64,000 nucleotides of DNA from Nymphaea colorata (taxonomy: Eukaryota > Streptophyta > Magnoliopsida > Nymphaeales > Nymphaeaceae). The DNA is taken from NCBI RefSeq assembly GCF_008831285.2, contig NC_045147.1:23212981-23276980 (forward strand), written 5' to 3'. Positions 1-14,200 of this stretch are shown here, one piece after another. The notes under the pieces are model-generated. The model did no database searches and was not told the DNA's origin. It saw only the letters and a program-made list of their open reading frames with translations. The position numbers and the translations under genes are program-made. Every line of letters starts with the position of its first letter. Within the stretch, counting starts at the first letter, position 1.

Positions 1-100
1 AAAGCCGGAGCCTAGGAAAAACCCTAAAAATGGCGATGGAGGTGGCTCCCTCTCTCTCCGCTGATCTGGGGTTTTAGGAAGTGGAAGAGGAAATAAAAAG
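1..100. other. Possible 5' end of a gene lying mostly outside the window
   Basis: The first 100 bases look like a plant 5' leader: an AAACCCTAA telo-box-like motif at 19-27, a CT-rich stretch, and an ATG at 30 that runs only 15 codons before a stop. On the minus strand the same stretch reads as a GA-rich leader followed by a TTAGGGTTTTT motif, so it could equally be the leader of a minus-strand gene to the left. No coding region can be assigned. Confidence 0.2.
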
Positions 101-622
101 GGGGCACAATTTTTACTACCATAACCCAAAATCTTTTGAATAATTTTCTTTCTTGCCACATAAGTTTTAAAAAATTTAATAAGTGTGTCAATCTTTTCGG
201 AGCAAGCTCTGTTTTCAAAGGTAGATTATTTGTTAAAGGCATTTCACTTGGAATGATGAAACGTTTAATGCAGAACAGTTGCGCAGGTAGAATGCTTTAA
301 ACCCTATCTCCTCTCTTTACTAATATGAAAAATAGGCGTTTTTCGTTATTGCAAAATGTGTCATGTATTGGAAAATTAGAAAGAAGGAAGCAGGAAAGAG
401 GGTTTCCAAAATTCTGTAAGGACGTGGAGAGGAAGGCCGATGGGTGCCCATTCCAAATACTACCATTATACTCGAATCCAGATCTAAATGATCGAACAAG
501 ATCCAAAATTTTCCTGACCTTGCATGTATGAACATCTTCCTAGGAACACACATGCTTTTCAGTTTTCACTTAATGCTTTTCTCGCGAGTCGATTTACGTT
601 GAATTGGCATCAATCTTAGCCA

Positions 623-660
623 GGCCGGAGTCAAGAATTTTTGTTGCAGGAGCCAAACTA
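623..660 (+). repeat. Fragment of a dispersed CGGAGC-type repeat
   Basis: Contains the pattern CCGGAGTCAAGAATTTTT followed by a second GGAGCCA. It resembles the head of the better preserved element at 5891-6032. Very short and diverged. Confidence 0.3.
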
Positions 661-1580
661 TAGTTTCAAAATTTTAACGAAATAAAAACTTTCAAAATTT
701 TTATATATATTAAACTAATTTTTTTTATATTTACATATAATTTTGTTAAAGTTTTTCCTTGACATTCTTCAGCTACAAAGTCACGGTTGCAAGCAAATTG
801 GGACATATATACAAACTAAAATCAGATTTGAATAGCTATATTTCATTAGTGCACGGTGGATCTGCTGGTTTTGATCTGCGGAGCTCCACCTGCTTGCAAT
901 GCTCTTCTTGGCCTCGTGGCATATCGGGGAGATCTATGCGGATCATGCTGACGGAAATATTTGATCCATTTGTAATGCTATTGGTAAGTAGGAGTGGGTA
1001 TCGGGTCGGGCTTAGCCTGTAATGTCTCATTTTTGTGAAGTTTAGTCTCGTGCGAAAAGTTTTTAAGAGTTTATAAATGAGGTTGTTAAGTGATAAGTTG
1101 TCTTAGTTACGAGCCTTTTTTTGTTTGTATCGCTTGTGAATATATGGCACGAATATTTTTCACTATTTATGACACTGCATATGTTTTAAATCCAGATTCG
1201 AAACGAGGATCCAGATTCGAAACGAACCTCGTTGCTTTGATGAAGTACAGATTTGTTAATTAGCACTGCTTTCAGATCTTAAGGAACAAGTTTCATACAA
1301 TATTATATCATAATAAGAATTGTATCGCTTGATCACTCACGTACAAAATTTGAAGCAAGCATTTGTAAAACACGATTGATGGCTGCCACCATCTCTGCCA
1401 GATGGGCAGTACAGTACAGACATGCTGAGAAATTTGTCATGGAACCCCACATGCCCATGCCCAAGACATTAATGAATGTCCTGCTTTTTGTTGGCAACAG
1501 GAAGAGAAGTTCTGTTTAATAGCTCAAAAACACTGTTCGACACAAAACTTCACCAAGGTGTTTCCACCGCCCAAGTGAAA

Positions 1581-1800
1581 GCAGGGGTGGAGCGAGGATT
1601 TTCTTCAGGGGCGAACCGACAGTCCAACCTCTGAATGTGGGTAGGGCCAAATTGAATTCAAATCCAAAAAATACCTAGCGCAATTAAAAAATTTTATTTT
1701 ATTCAATGTAATTTTTTTTTTCATTGGCCGACTTGAGCTGCCAACAAAGGTTTCAGGCCAACTCGAGCCCAATTTTGTTGAGCCTCCGGCATGAAGGTGG
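1581..1800 (+). repeat. Diverged member of the CGGAGCCAGGATT-type repeat family
   Basis: Begins with a GGGGTGGAGCGAGGATTTTC head and later has the same TTCAATGTAA-poly(T) block seen in the element at 5891-6032. In both, the spacer carries a gggcc-rich segment. I infer a longer, more decayed member of the same non-autonomous dispersed family. The boundaries are approximate. Confidence 0.4.
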
Positions 1801-2634
1801 CCCGAGAAAAAAAAAGAAAAAAATAAAAAAAAAAAGGTTTAAAAGAGCTATTACTAATGTTTTGGTGGGTCTCACACAAGATTGAATCAATATTGTTGGA
1901 ATTCATGTCTTTCATGTCATTTAGGTCAAGCTCGGGGACTCAAAGCAAAGTCCAAAAGTAGAAAAAGTAGGTCGCAGTTGAACGCAAGCAGAGAAAAGAA
2001 AAAATGTCAAAGAGAAAATGGTTGATGAGATTTTAGTGCATAATGTCAAATTATATAAGTTCAATTGTTCTTAATTTTTATTATATACCTTCCTGCATGC
2101 ATCTATTATTGTCATCGCTATAGTTTCAATTACGTGACTATTTTTTTGGAAAGATTGACGCTGCTAGCTGACTTGATTTGGAGTCTTTTGCGAAGTGATT
2201 CGCTTTAGATACTGATATTGACAACGGGGGCACTGGGACAAGAAAACTCTGGGGCCGTTTGTTTGCAAACATCACTCGTGACATCACTGAGTTTAGCTTG
2301 CCCTCCAAGGGTTGCCATGGGACTAAAAGTCTCTAGTCCTTCAAACAGCAGCCGTGGATGTCAAGTGATAGATCTTGACTTGGCGTTGTCCTGTACTGAT
2401 CTAAAAGAAGGAGATAGACATATATCTCCCAACAGCCCCCAAAAGAATAATTCACACTAAAGCGACACATCTGCCAACATATTTCCAAGAGTCCATGCAA
2501 TAAGTTTGAATTTTGCTTTTGAAAATAACATGTCCATGAAAAGAAAATGTTGGGAGCTTGTGTTCCACTGAGTCTAGAAATTTCCTGTACCGTGCATAGG
2601 AGGTTGGTCTTTCTCAAAGTGGTGTATAGCTAGG

Positions 2635-3075
2635 GGTGAACACGAGCAGAGTTCAGTCACCTCGAGCTCGGCTCGACTAATGAAAGATCAAGCGTGATGA
2701 AGAAGCAGCTCGAGCTTTGACTTGGCAGTTGCATGTTGAGCTCGAGCTCGACTCGATTAAGGCTCAACAAATTAGTTTGAATAGAATTGGTATTCATTTG
2801 AATAGAGCTCGACAAACTCGTTTAAATAGAATTGATATTCATCGTTATGTGTTGAGCTCGAGCTTGACTCAATTAAGGCTCGACAAACTCGTTTGAATAT
2901 ATCGACTTGATTAAGACTCGAGCTCAATAGTTACGTGTTGAGTTCGAACTTTACTCGATTATTTGAACGAGTCAACTAATAAACTCGAGCTCGACTCGTT
3001 AAGCAAATGACTTGGCTCGAACTCGTTGACAAGCCGAGCTTCAACGACTTGAGGTCGAGTAGCTCTTATCATAAA
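2635..3075. repeat. Degenerate GAGCTCGA-rich repeat block
   Basis: A phrase of the form TGTTGAGCTCGAGCTCGACT followed by CGATTAAGGCTC-ACAAA recurs at about 2734, 2850 and 2936 with growing divergence, each followed by GTTTGAATA. The block opens with a GGGGTGAACACGAGC-like head. Similar GAGCTCGA-type text is seen around 20000-20160 and 20520-20640. Such palindromic GAGCTCGA repeats are common in plant intergenic DNA. No coding capacity is seen. Confidence 0.6.
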
Positions 3076-4612
3076 TCAAGAAGAGCCCGTTAACACACGG
3101 CACAATATGCTTCAGAAGATATTGAAAGAGTGAGAGAAGATGCGTGGCGGTTGTTTACATGGTCCAAAAATGGGCTATGGCCTAAATTGCATGGCATCGT
3201 TTTCAATTGTGCTTGCCAATATACATCAATTGCTTTCCCCCACTTCAAGATCGATCTCTCTCTTCGTCTTGTCTTCTTTCATATGAACTCTTTGTTTTAT
3301 GTTGTTCAATCAATTGGTACCCTTTCTTTCTTTACATGTTAGAATTGGCATCCTTCTCGTGGCTTATCAGATCCCATGCGTTCATAAAAAAAAGAAAAAA
3401 GAAAATATTATCATGATTTGACTGCAGAAAATGTGAAAATTTTAATCAGCTTGAAAAATATTATTCAAAGAAAATAATAATGAAAGATAAGAAGCTAAGC
3501 TTTTAAACTCATTTAAATAAGGATTTGGTCCAAGACGTGGTGGGCACGCAGCGACCCAAGAACTATCTTGTTAATTTTAATAGGTGGTCGACAAAGGACA
3601 GCTAGAACAAACAGTGTCCGGACTTGAAATGGGATTGATTCAGTACAATTAAAAAAAACTTGCGAGTCAGATTAATCCTGACCGTTTGCGTTCCTGTCTT
3701 TCATGTCCGGACTTTTCATCCCATACCAAGTTTTTTTCAAAGTATGAACTAATAAATATTTGTATAAGTCTGTTATGTTACATCTTTCAACCCCTCGCAA
3801 TATTGGCTGCAAATCCAATTGGGTAACCCTTGAATTCAAGTTTGGTTGCCTGAAATTTAATTTTTTTGTATTTTTTATAAATGCCAAACCTGTAACAGCG
3901 GTGACAACATGGAAAATCACGAGATTTCTCATGTGCCGACTCAATGCCTACACCAACCTCCCTTTTACCTTTTCATTTAACATACTATACTTACCTTATA
4001 TATATATATATATAAGTGGTCCTAAAGCTTACTCATAAACTACTTGATATCAGATTTACTATATAAAACAAAAAAGAAAAGGTGCAAAATTAAAAATTAA
4101 TGGCCGTTCGTGTTCCTTTCTGGAATTGACTTAACGGGGACCAAATAAGAAAATTATGGTCGGTATCGTCCGTTCGGTTGGAGCTATGAGAATAAATGGT
4201 GCATTTGTTTCACCAATAATTTGTGTGGAGATGGGCACCTCTATCCATCCAAAGGGGCATCTTTGGATACCCTTCCACTATCTTTTCGTTTTTTTTAAAA
4301 AAAAAAAAAACTCGCAAATCCAAGAAAATAAACAGATATTTCTATTATATAGCTTGAAAATGATTTTTCTTTTTCTGCTTTACATCACATCAGCGTTTTC
4401 AAAATCCGTTTTTACATTGAATTACTATTCATGAACATGGTAGGACGTTTACATTTTGTTTATAATATTTTTAGTAGAAAATTTAGAGGTTTGGTAGTTA
4501 ACTTTTATCCTAATGATATGGTATCTACCAATTACTCTTTTTCTCTCTCTACGTGCAATTAACCACACCTCCCACAGTGTGTTGTAGGACTCTTGAGAAT
4601 TTGTCTACTTAA

Positions 4613-4737
<125 letters not shown>

Positions 4738-5890
4738 CTTCATTAATTGATGCCTCAATGATTGATTGGTAGCTTTGCATTTTTTTTATTTTTGAACCAG
4801 ACAAAATGTGGGTAGATACCATAATTGCTTGCAATGTTGTAAAAGGCGATGAGGCAAGATGAAGCGTTGAACATATCATGAGGCGATGTGTGATTGAAGC
4901 GTAAGCTTTATGGTTAAATTTGTTAATTATGTAATGTTTATAAAAATAACATGAACATTGAAAAAACAAGTAAAATAAGTAGACCAATTTATTTTGAATA
5001 TATATATATATATATTGCTTTGTGAACCACGTTGAAATTTTTTTTGTTTTTATTCAAAGTTCATTAATAAATAGTAAAAAATAATAAAAGAACAGACTCT
5101 AGGCAGCATGCTATCATATGAGAGTGGATGACACCTAAAGTGTCACCAGAGAAATTTTTAGTTTAACTCTATGGACAATATTGATGACATCAATAATGAC
5201 AATTAAAATGTGATAATAGCAGCTACTTGTTAATTTTATATGCATTATATGCTAGTAATGTGTATGACACTAAAATAAACCAACTTGAGAATATATTCCC
5301 TTTCATTAAAATTGATAAAGTCAATTCTTCGCATACTATAAATTTCAAACATTGATAAATTGTTAATACATAGAGGCCACAATGTTGATAATTGAGACAA
5401 ATTGATTGCAAGAGAAACGAAACAAGTGCAAAAGAAAATGCAAGGCTGGATCGGCTTTTTGCCCATTTTCCTCTATGGCTACCCATTGCTCTCTCTCCCT
5501 AACTTTGTATAGTTGATTTTGGTGGTGGCTCGCAACAACAATTCTAAGCTTGGCAATTGGCAATGGATGAAGAAGATGAATATCAATGCGTTCACCTAAC
5601 TGTGTCAGCAGTTTTTGGCTTCTTTTTTTTTGTTAACTTTCAAATTTAAACCACAAAAAATGGTTTTGTCCTTGAGGCGTGGAAGCGTACCTTGGGTTAA
5701 AGTGTATGCCTCAACCCAGACGCTTTATGGACACTTGCATTTCATCTTTGTGCTTCGAAGCATTGTTCGAAAAAAAAAAGCCTTGAAACACATTTTTTTG
5801 GGCATGAGGCATGCGCCTCTTACAACTATGATTGCTTGTGCCCTTTTGTGAAAGATCATCAAAAAGTGCTATTCTGGCTAGGTGTAATCT

Positions 5891-6032
5891 GAGGCGGAGC
5901 CAGGATTTTTTCTAGGGTCGGGCCAAGACGATTTACTGGTCGGGTCAGGGTCAAGCCAAACTAAAAAATTTTGATTTTTTCAATGTAAATTTTTTTTTTC
6001 CTGGGTGAGCCCCCTTTCCTCCACCCCTGGCT
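5891..6032 (+). mobile_element. MITE-like dispersed element
   Basis: A 142-base unit that starts GAGGCGGAGCCAGGATTTTT and ends CCTCCACCCCTGGCTG, so the two ends are imperfect inverted repeats (GGAGCCAGG against CCACCCCTGGCT). The interior is a gggtcgggcc-rich stretch, then TTCAATGTAAA and a poly(T) run. There is no coding capacity. Related heads occur at 623, 1581, 49373 and 58697. I infer a small non-autonomous DNA element or a related plant repeat. No target-site duplication was confirmed. Confidence 0.5.
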
Positions 6033-6950
6033 GTAATAACCCGACCCACCCTGGGCTTGAACCCTTGGTTTGGTGGATCCCAATCTGCCTCCTAGTAAAA
6101 GTTTAGAACCAAAATAATCATCTCATTAAGGACTCTCCATCTGAAAAAGGTTTGAAACCAGATTATTATCTGGTTAATAACCCTTCATCCCTTCATTTAT
6201 AAGCTCTCACAATTTTTAATAATAGGAGGCTAAATTTTTTGAGGTGTTAAAGTAAGCCTTATTGTAAAGTGATGCATTTTTTTTACTTTTGTTCAACTCT
6301 CATAGCGTCGACGTTTTGTGTTATAAAAAAAAACATTGGTCAGCAAATAGTGTATAGCTAGAGTTTTCCTTGGAAACATTCAAGAAAGAAAAGTTGAATC
6401 AACCTTTTACTCACTCGAAAACATAAAACAATACTGAATCAATGGGGCCAACTAGAAAGGCCATGTGCTAAAAAGTAAAGAATCCGACCAAAGATTGCTC
6501 TTGCACATTTCCTACAAATGCGTACGATGTTATATAATAATTCATATAAAAATTGAAACGGATTCGTAAAAAAAATTGCTCAAAAGACACAAACGCCCAC
6601 GCAACATGCTCTCGATGGTTTTGAAAACAACATTTTCAATAAATTTCTCATGAAAAAAGTTTCTTAAGAGAAAAACTAATTTCAACATTGATTGAAGGAT
6701 GAAGAACATTTATTTTTTTTTTTTTCATTAAAAGCAAAAGAAGAATTTAAAAATGGAGGTCCAGAGGTCAAGGGAGGCAGACGAGCGAAGAGGAGATCTC
6801 GTTCTCAGCTACTTGAAGGGCCAACCGCCAATGCCATTAAGACAATCAAGACGGGCTCGCTGTGGGTTCCACACTTTGCATCCCATTTTCAGTATTTAGA
6901 GACTTTTTCTCTTCAAATTTTGTTATGCATTCTCTTTCTTTTTCTCTCTA

Positions 6951-8239
6951 AAGTTTAGAGACAGAGGGAGGAGCGTGGCGGCTCGCTCTCCACGTCTCCG
7001 TGCTTTGAACGCCGTGTGGCGTGTGTCCGTCTCCCTCTATCTCTCTCGCCTGCAACTCCTCGAACCAGGTCTACTGCGCTTTCTCTCTCTCTCTCTCTTC
7101 TCAGCAACTCGTCCTCTCTATGAACCAGCTGGTGTGTGTTCTATTTAAGTAGAAGAAAACGTGTTTTTTCTAAAGCCATCTGCTTTGTTATATATGAACG
7201 ACGACGAGGCTAGCTTCCTTCAGCCTTTTATAAACTCGTTCTGTCTCTCCCTTCTGGTTGTATTTCCCCACGGGTACGGCCGCCGGTGGTTGTTTTTTGT
7301 GCTGGTGGATATAGATGCATCTGGCGTTTGCCCTTTATGTCTCTGCTTGACTTTCCACCTTTACTGCAACTGTTTCTTGTCTTCCCTTTTATTACGTCCG
7401 TCAGAAATCATTTTTATATTGCCAAGCTTTTCCGGGATTTGCTCCTGTTACATGTAGCAGGTTAATATGTTTGTAATTGTTTTGGACACCAATCTTTTCT
7501 TCATTTGTTTGTTTAAGATTTTATAATATTTTATTTAACCTGTGGCCATAATTTAGTATCGTGTCCTTCCTTGTTTTTTTATCATCTGCATGTGGTGGAG
7601 CTCCGAATTTAACTGGCTAGCCTTTTTCTTCCTTCTGCATTTGAGCGACTTTGGTCTGCTTCATTTATGTAAGCACGGGCGTTTTCCTTTTTTATTTTTG
7701 GTTGGTTCATTTGTCTTCTATACTTCTCCTTTTCTGGTCTGTGCTCGACCTTTCTTTTGTGTAGTTTCTGATGCTTGTTCGCACTTTGGTGTCTCTAAAA
7801 CACTGGCCTGTAATACCAAGCCATATATTGACGTACTTGTCTTCCCTTCCGAGTGATTCGTTCTTTGCAAGATCAAGCAGTTTTTTTTTTTTTTTTCTTG
7901 TACTTAGCCTCTTCGAAATCTGTTGTGAAATTGCCAAAATCTTGAAGTGCCCACTTGCTCAATGTCGTCCTGCCTGAAAGTTTTGTGTTTGGAAGCTTTT
8001 ATGGAGCGCTGGTATCTTGGTTTCTATATTTAGCGTTCCTATTGAGGGAAACAAGAAAATTGCTTTTCCTGCTGATCATATAGATCTTAGCGCGTCAAAA
8101 TTTGCTGGCCATTTGTTTTATGGTTTCGTTTATTATGGTTGTTTCTGAAGTGCCTTTGGTTCTGTTCTCTTTGCAGTGCTACAATCGAAGACAGGGCTGT
8201 TGCAGGTGGTCTTTTACTGTAATATAATTGCCAGCAGAC
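6951..8239 (+). promoter_or_regulatory. 5' leader region and likely leader intron of the ABC transporter gene
   Basis: From about 6950 the sequence becomes GC- and CT-rich (CT tract at about 7080-7100), as plant 5' leaders often are. A consensus acceptor, TTTGCAG, ends at 8176, 63 bases before the ATG at 8240. This suggests that the leader is interrupted by an intron of several hundred bases. The matching donor could not be fixed (GTTAAT at about 7460 is one candidate), and no clear TATA box was chosen. Confidence 0.4.
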
Positions 8240-11200
8240 ATGTCTTCTTCCTCTTGGATCACATCTTTGACATGCTCCCCTAGCTTCATCGTGCAGAAGC
8301 CTAATGGCATCTTTTCCTTCTTGTTTCAATGGTTGAGATTCATCTTCCTCTCACCCTGTCCTCAGAGGCTTCTAGTCTCCGCCATTAATCTCATTTTCCT
8401 TCTCACGATTTTCGGCTTTGCCCTTCGGAAGCTATGTTCGAAATTTTGGTTTTCTGGCGAGTCTTCTTCTAAATCAATCCAAAAAATTCAAGCAAAGACT
8501 GGGTTTAAGTTCAAGACCACGCTGGTGTTGACATGTCTGTTAGCTATACTCAATGCTGCCCTCTGCATAAAATATTTTGCAGAGAGGAACCACACATTTT
8601 GGAACCTTCAGCTTGCCATCTTTAGGTTGATAGAATTTCTCGGCTACCTCGCAGCATCTATGATCGTAGCCCATGAGAAGAAGTTCAAGGCACTGCATCA
8701 TCCGGTGTCTCTTCGTGGTTGGTGGGTAGCCAGTTTTGTGCTATGCTGTTTCATGTCCATCTCTGCAATGTTCAGGTCGAACGAGAGCATCGATCAAGAT
8801 CTGAGAATTGAGGACATTTGCTCTGTGGTCGCCCTTGTTCCGACAATAGTTCTTCTTTTCTTTGCTGTAAATGGATCAACCGGTTTGGAATTAATAGATG
8901 AAGATGAAGAAGTTGAATCAATAGATAGCAAATTACGAGAGCCACTTCTAGAAAAGTCAGCCCTTGAGGGCAGCACAACAGCTTATGAGTCCGCCAACTT
9001 GTTCTACAGATTGACATTTACATGGTTGAATCCGCTTCTTAAGAAAGGGTACAGTTCTCCGCTTAAACTTCAAGATGTGCCTTCACTTGCCTCCTTTGAC
9101 AGAGCTGATGTAATGTACGACCGCTTCCAATCGAAATGGCCAAGCACTAATGTGAAAAATCCAGTTAGAGTAACCTTGTTCAAGTGCTTTTGGCCAAATT
9201 TATCTTTGACAGCAACACTTGCCATCCTGAGGCTCTGTGTTATGTATGTTGGTCCAACTCTGATACAGAGATTTGTAGATTTCACCTCTGGTAAGCGCGA
9301 GTCTGCTTATGAAGGCTATTATCTTGTTATCATCCTCCTTGTCGCAAAATCCATAGAAGTTATGTGTTCCCACCAGTATAATTTTCATTGTCAGAGGTTG
9401 GGCACGCTTATTCGGTCGACCTTGATAACTTCTCTCTACCAAAAGGGTCTTAGACTCTCCTGCGCTGCTCGGCAATCTCATGGAGTTGGTCAAATTGTCA
9501 ATTACATGGCCGTCGATGCACAACAGCTTTCTGACATGATGCTTCAGCTTCACTACATATGGCTAACCCCTCTTCAGATTGGAGTTGCATTAGGCCTTCT
9601 CTACGGTTTCTTAGGGTTGTCCATGACTTCTGCTACTGTTGGTATAGTAGCGGTTATAGTTTTTGTGGCATTGGGAACCCGAAGGAACAACCGCTTTCAG
9701 TTCAATTTGATGAAGATGAGGGATTCACGAATGAAATCAATGAATGAAATGCTGAATTACATGAGGGTGATAAAGTTTCAAGCGTGGGAAGAACATTTCA
9801 ACAAGAGGGTGCAGTCGTTTAGGGAGTCTGAGTATGGGTGGTTGAGCAAATTCATGTATTCTGTTTCAGGTAACATAGTTGTGCTGTGGAGTACTCCTAT
9901 TCTAGTCTCGTCATTGACATTTGGAACCTGTGTGTTGCTGGGAGAGGAATTGACAGCTGCAAAAGTTTTCACTGCCACTTCTTTCTTTAAGATCTTGCAA
10001 GAACCAATTAGAAGCTTTCCACAGGCACTAATCTCTTTGTCGCAGGCTATGATTTCTTTAGATCGGCTGGATAGGTACATGACAAGTAAAGAATTGGATA
10101 AGGAGGCAGTGGAAAGGCTGTCAATTGGAGAAATGGGAGATAATGCAGTGCAGATTGAAGATGGTACATTCAGTTGGGATGATGAAGAGCGTGCTGGGGT
10201 ACTCAGGAACATCAACATGGAGATCAAGAGAGGATGGCTCGCTGCTGTTGTGGGAACTGTTGGATCTGGCAAGTCGTCACTTGTTTCTTGCATTCTTGGT
10301 GAGATGGCTAAGATCTCTGGGAAGGTATGACCTCTCTAACTCTTTCGAGTTTCAACTTGTGCAATAAATATGGTGGTTTTCCTTCTCCTCCTCCTAGAGA
10401 GTGTAGGCGAGCGAATTTTTAGCATGACTTACAGTTCATTATATACGATGGAATAAGTCTGCAAGATGAGTCTACGTGGGCATTAATTATGATTTGTTTA
10501 ATGCGTAATTTGTGAATGTAAGACAGATGCTAGGCCAAACCACAAAACCCGCGACATGGGAGTGAGATGTAAGACAGTCCCATGTAGATAACACCATGTT
10601 AACGTTCTTGTAAGCTGATGCCTTAACAAACTCAAGACTGTCTATAGAAACTTCGACCTATTTGCGTTGCTTCTTCTACATTTTCATTCATACGTATTAA
10701 TTGTTTACAAATCACAGGTGAGAGTGAGCGGCACTACTGCTTATGTTGCTCAAACAGCGTGGATACAGAATGGGACCATCCAAGATAACATCCTCTTTGG
10801 AAAACCAATGGATGTGGGCAGATACAGAGAGGTATTGAGGGTATGCTGCCTTGAGAAGGATTTAGACATGATGGAGTTTGGCGACCAGACTGAGATTGGA
10901 GAACGAGGGATCAACCTTAGCGGAGGCCAGAAGCAGAGGATCCAGCTAGCTCGGGCTGTTTACCAAGATTCAGACATCTACATACTTGATGACATCTTTA
11001 GTGCAGTTGATGCACACACAGGTTCCGACATCTTCAAGGTAATGAACCAAGTATCTGTTTATCTCTTCCTAACTCTTTGAAAGTTACACATTTAACTTCA
11101 ATGAATTATCGGCCTAATCAATTTATAATGATTTGCATAAACTGACCAATTAACACGAAAAACATGGATCATAGAAGACACGTATTCATTTTATGAAATG

Positions 11201-14200
11201 CAGCAAACATGTTACTTGTGACATTAATGTGCCCATCTTTGACTTGCACAGAGCATAACCTGGGGCTTACTATTTCCTTTGGAATGAGACTGCCTCCTCA
11301 GGATTAAGTAGATTTGTCAGGGAAATTTCGAGCTTGAGATTCGTAATAGATTTCATTCAAATCTTCAATTAAAATATAGCCTGTAAACTTGCATAAACTT
11401 TATCTGATATCACAGATCCTGAGAAAAGGCCCTCCATTAATGAAAAATGAATTTATTGTGGACGGATATATAAGGAATGCCTACAAGTTGATCCTGTTGA
11501 GGTTATATGTGCCAATGTTGTCTAGAATATGATATATGATTGGTTGCTATTGATCGTTCCCAAACACAAATTCATGCATCAAAGTTGAAGTGGTTATGCT
11601 TAACTGCTAGTTTTTTATGGTGACAGGAGTGTGTGCGAGGGGTTTTGAAGAACAAGACAATTTTGCTGGTAACTCACCAGGTTGACTTCCTCCACAATGT
11701 TGATATCATCATGGTAAGATTGGTGCTCTCAAAAATCAAATGATTTGTCCCCACTCCAATAACTGTATATTATTAAAAATTTGAAATATTTTCCATGAAA
11801 AGATTTAGGGTTTCTATGTAAATATTATCTTTATATATTTATTTATATTATATGAAAATACATATATGGATTTGTAACCCTGCAGTATGCCTGTAAATTC
11901 GTTGCTAGGTTGACTCTGCAAGGTCAGCTTTCCCCAAAGAAAAGCACAACATGTGAACAATTCTGACACTGGAATTTAGAAAAAATTGCTTCATATTTGC
12001 ACCTTTAACTCCTATCAAGTGAGGCACACAAGACTTGAGAACTTGTGCTTAACAGAGTTTATTTTTGAAGTTCTGCATTGGTGGTTCAACTCAGAGTTTG
12101 AAAGAGGCTCTGTTCACAACAGATTCTGAGGTTCATAGAACATCACATGCTGCACAAAGCCATAACAACGGATTGTATGTTTTCTATCTGAGGTAGAATG
12201 CCAAAGCAACACAGAATACAATAAGGGGTGCACCTTTCAATTTTGACATGTCACCTAATAGACCGTTATAAGCTGAGATAAACTGATCCCCAAACTGCTT
12301 TTGTTTTGTAACCTAGGAACATGTTTCACAGCTTTTAGCTTTCAATACAATGTATGTCTGCATGATAAGGAACTGATTCCAACTTTTTCAAAGGTTAAAA
12401 CTTTTCAATCTGTTCTATACCAGGTTATGCGTGAAGGGAAGATTGTTCAGTCTGGAAAGTACAATGACCTACTGGAATGTGGGACTGATTTTGAAGCATT
12501 GGTTTCTGCTCATGAAAATGCCATGGAGCTTGTGGAGAAAAGTGCCAGTATTCTCAATGATAATCACAGTTCAAAACCATCACATGACTCACTAACTAAT
12601 GGACAAGAAAGGATGAAAGAAAATGAGTCCAAGGATTACTCTGACTCTTCCAAGGCAAATAATAGAACATCTAAACTTATAGATGAAGAGCAGAGAGAGA
12701 CTGGCCATGTCAGCTGGCACATATACAAGATGTATTTAACAGAAGCATATGGGTGGTATGGCATAATTGTACTTCTCATATTTCAAGTTCTGTGGCAAGG
12801 ATCCCTTGTGGTAGCTGACTACTGGCTTGCGCTTGAGACATCAAATACCAGCTCAGGCTCATTTAATGCTAGCATGTTTATTTCCGTATACTCTACTATT
12901 GCAGTAGCTTCATGTGTATTTGTGGTGCTCAGGATATTTTGCATGACATTTCTGGGACTCAAAACATCTCAGGTCTTCTTCAAACAGATTCTTAACAGCA
13001 TACTTCATGCTCCAATGTCATTTTTTGACACAACACCTTCTGGAAGGATTCTTAGCAGGGTATTTCCGTTGTTCTTTTGTCTGTTTATTTTTATTTCTAC
13101 CTGTTGCATTAAATAGTTCCCATTTTGTTACAATGACATGATATATTTATTTCTGTTACCTTCTTGTACTATCATCAAGTGACATTGAAAATTATCATAA
13201 TCACCTGACTCTTTTCTTTATTGGAAGTTAAAAATTCAACACTACTCACACCCCCCTTTCACCTTCAAAGTTAAGTTATTTTTTTAACGGCATAATTTTG
13301 TTGCTTACTCTTGACACTTCTCCTAGGATATTTCCATTAAGACAGCTGAAAAAAGGGAAATGTACAAATTGCTTAAAGTTTTTATGTTGAACTCTTACAG
13401 TTTTTATCAATCCAAGTTTGGATTTCTTATTGTTTATTTTCTCCCTCTATTTTCTATTTAGGGATTACATTTCTTTATTTTATATATTTTTCTTTGGGGA
13501 TTATAATCCTTAAATCCCAAATTTTCTTATTTTGATGCAGGCATCCACGGACCAGACTAACATAGATCTTTTCCTTCCCTTCTTTCTGGGGATGTCAATC
13601 GCCATGTTCTTCACAGTTCTGAGCATCATTATTGTCACGTGCCAAGTCGCTTGGCCAACCATCTTAATTATTGCTCCACTTGCTTGGATGAATTTTTGGT
13701 ACAGGGTAAGCAAGCTACCATGACACATTCTTTGTCATCTATCTGCAAAAAAATTGCATCTCTCCTCAATTTTACAAACTTGTGATAGACCAATATGTAA
13801 TGGCATTTACATGTTATGTATAAACAAATTTAAGTGTGTTCATTTGCTGTAACCATTCGGAAACTTAGGTATAAGGTATTTAGTGCATCCTTTTTATTTT
13901 GTTTCTCCGTTGTCTAAATTTTAAATATTATTCAAATTTGAGAACATCAGTAGAGGAAAAAAAATTATCTGCAGTGCCGACCTTTTCAATTTTCGGGTTC
14001 AATTTCCCTTGGAGCAGTTTTTTCTATTTCTGAAACTCTTGAAGGTCCCATGTGTTGGTGGGAAACTCAGTTTTGTTAATCTTGATCCTTTTATATAGCT
14101 CGTGACAGAATATCTTTCTTTCCTAACTAGGCAGGCGTACATAACTTCCTAATACCATAACAAGTTGTACATTTTCCATCTAGTTCAACTCACTGCTATT

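Noticed and set aside
759-1022. Exon-like open stretch flanked by TTCTTCAG and TTG|GTAAGT
   Set aside because: The flanks look like splice sites, but the translation matches no family I know, and there is no neighbouring exon to join it to.
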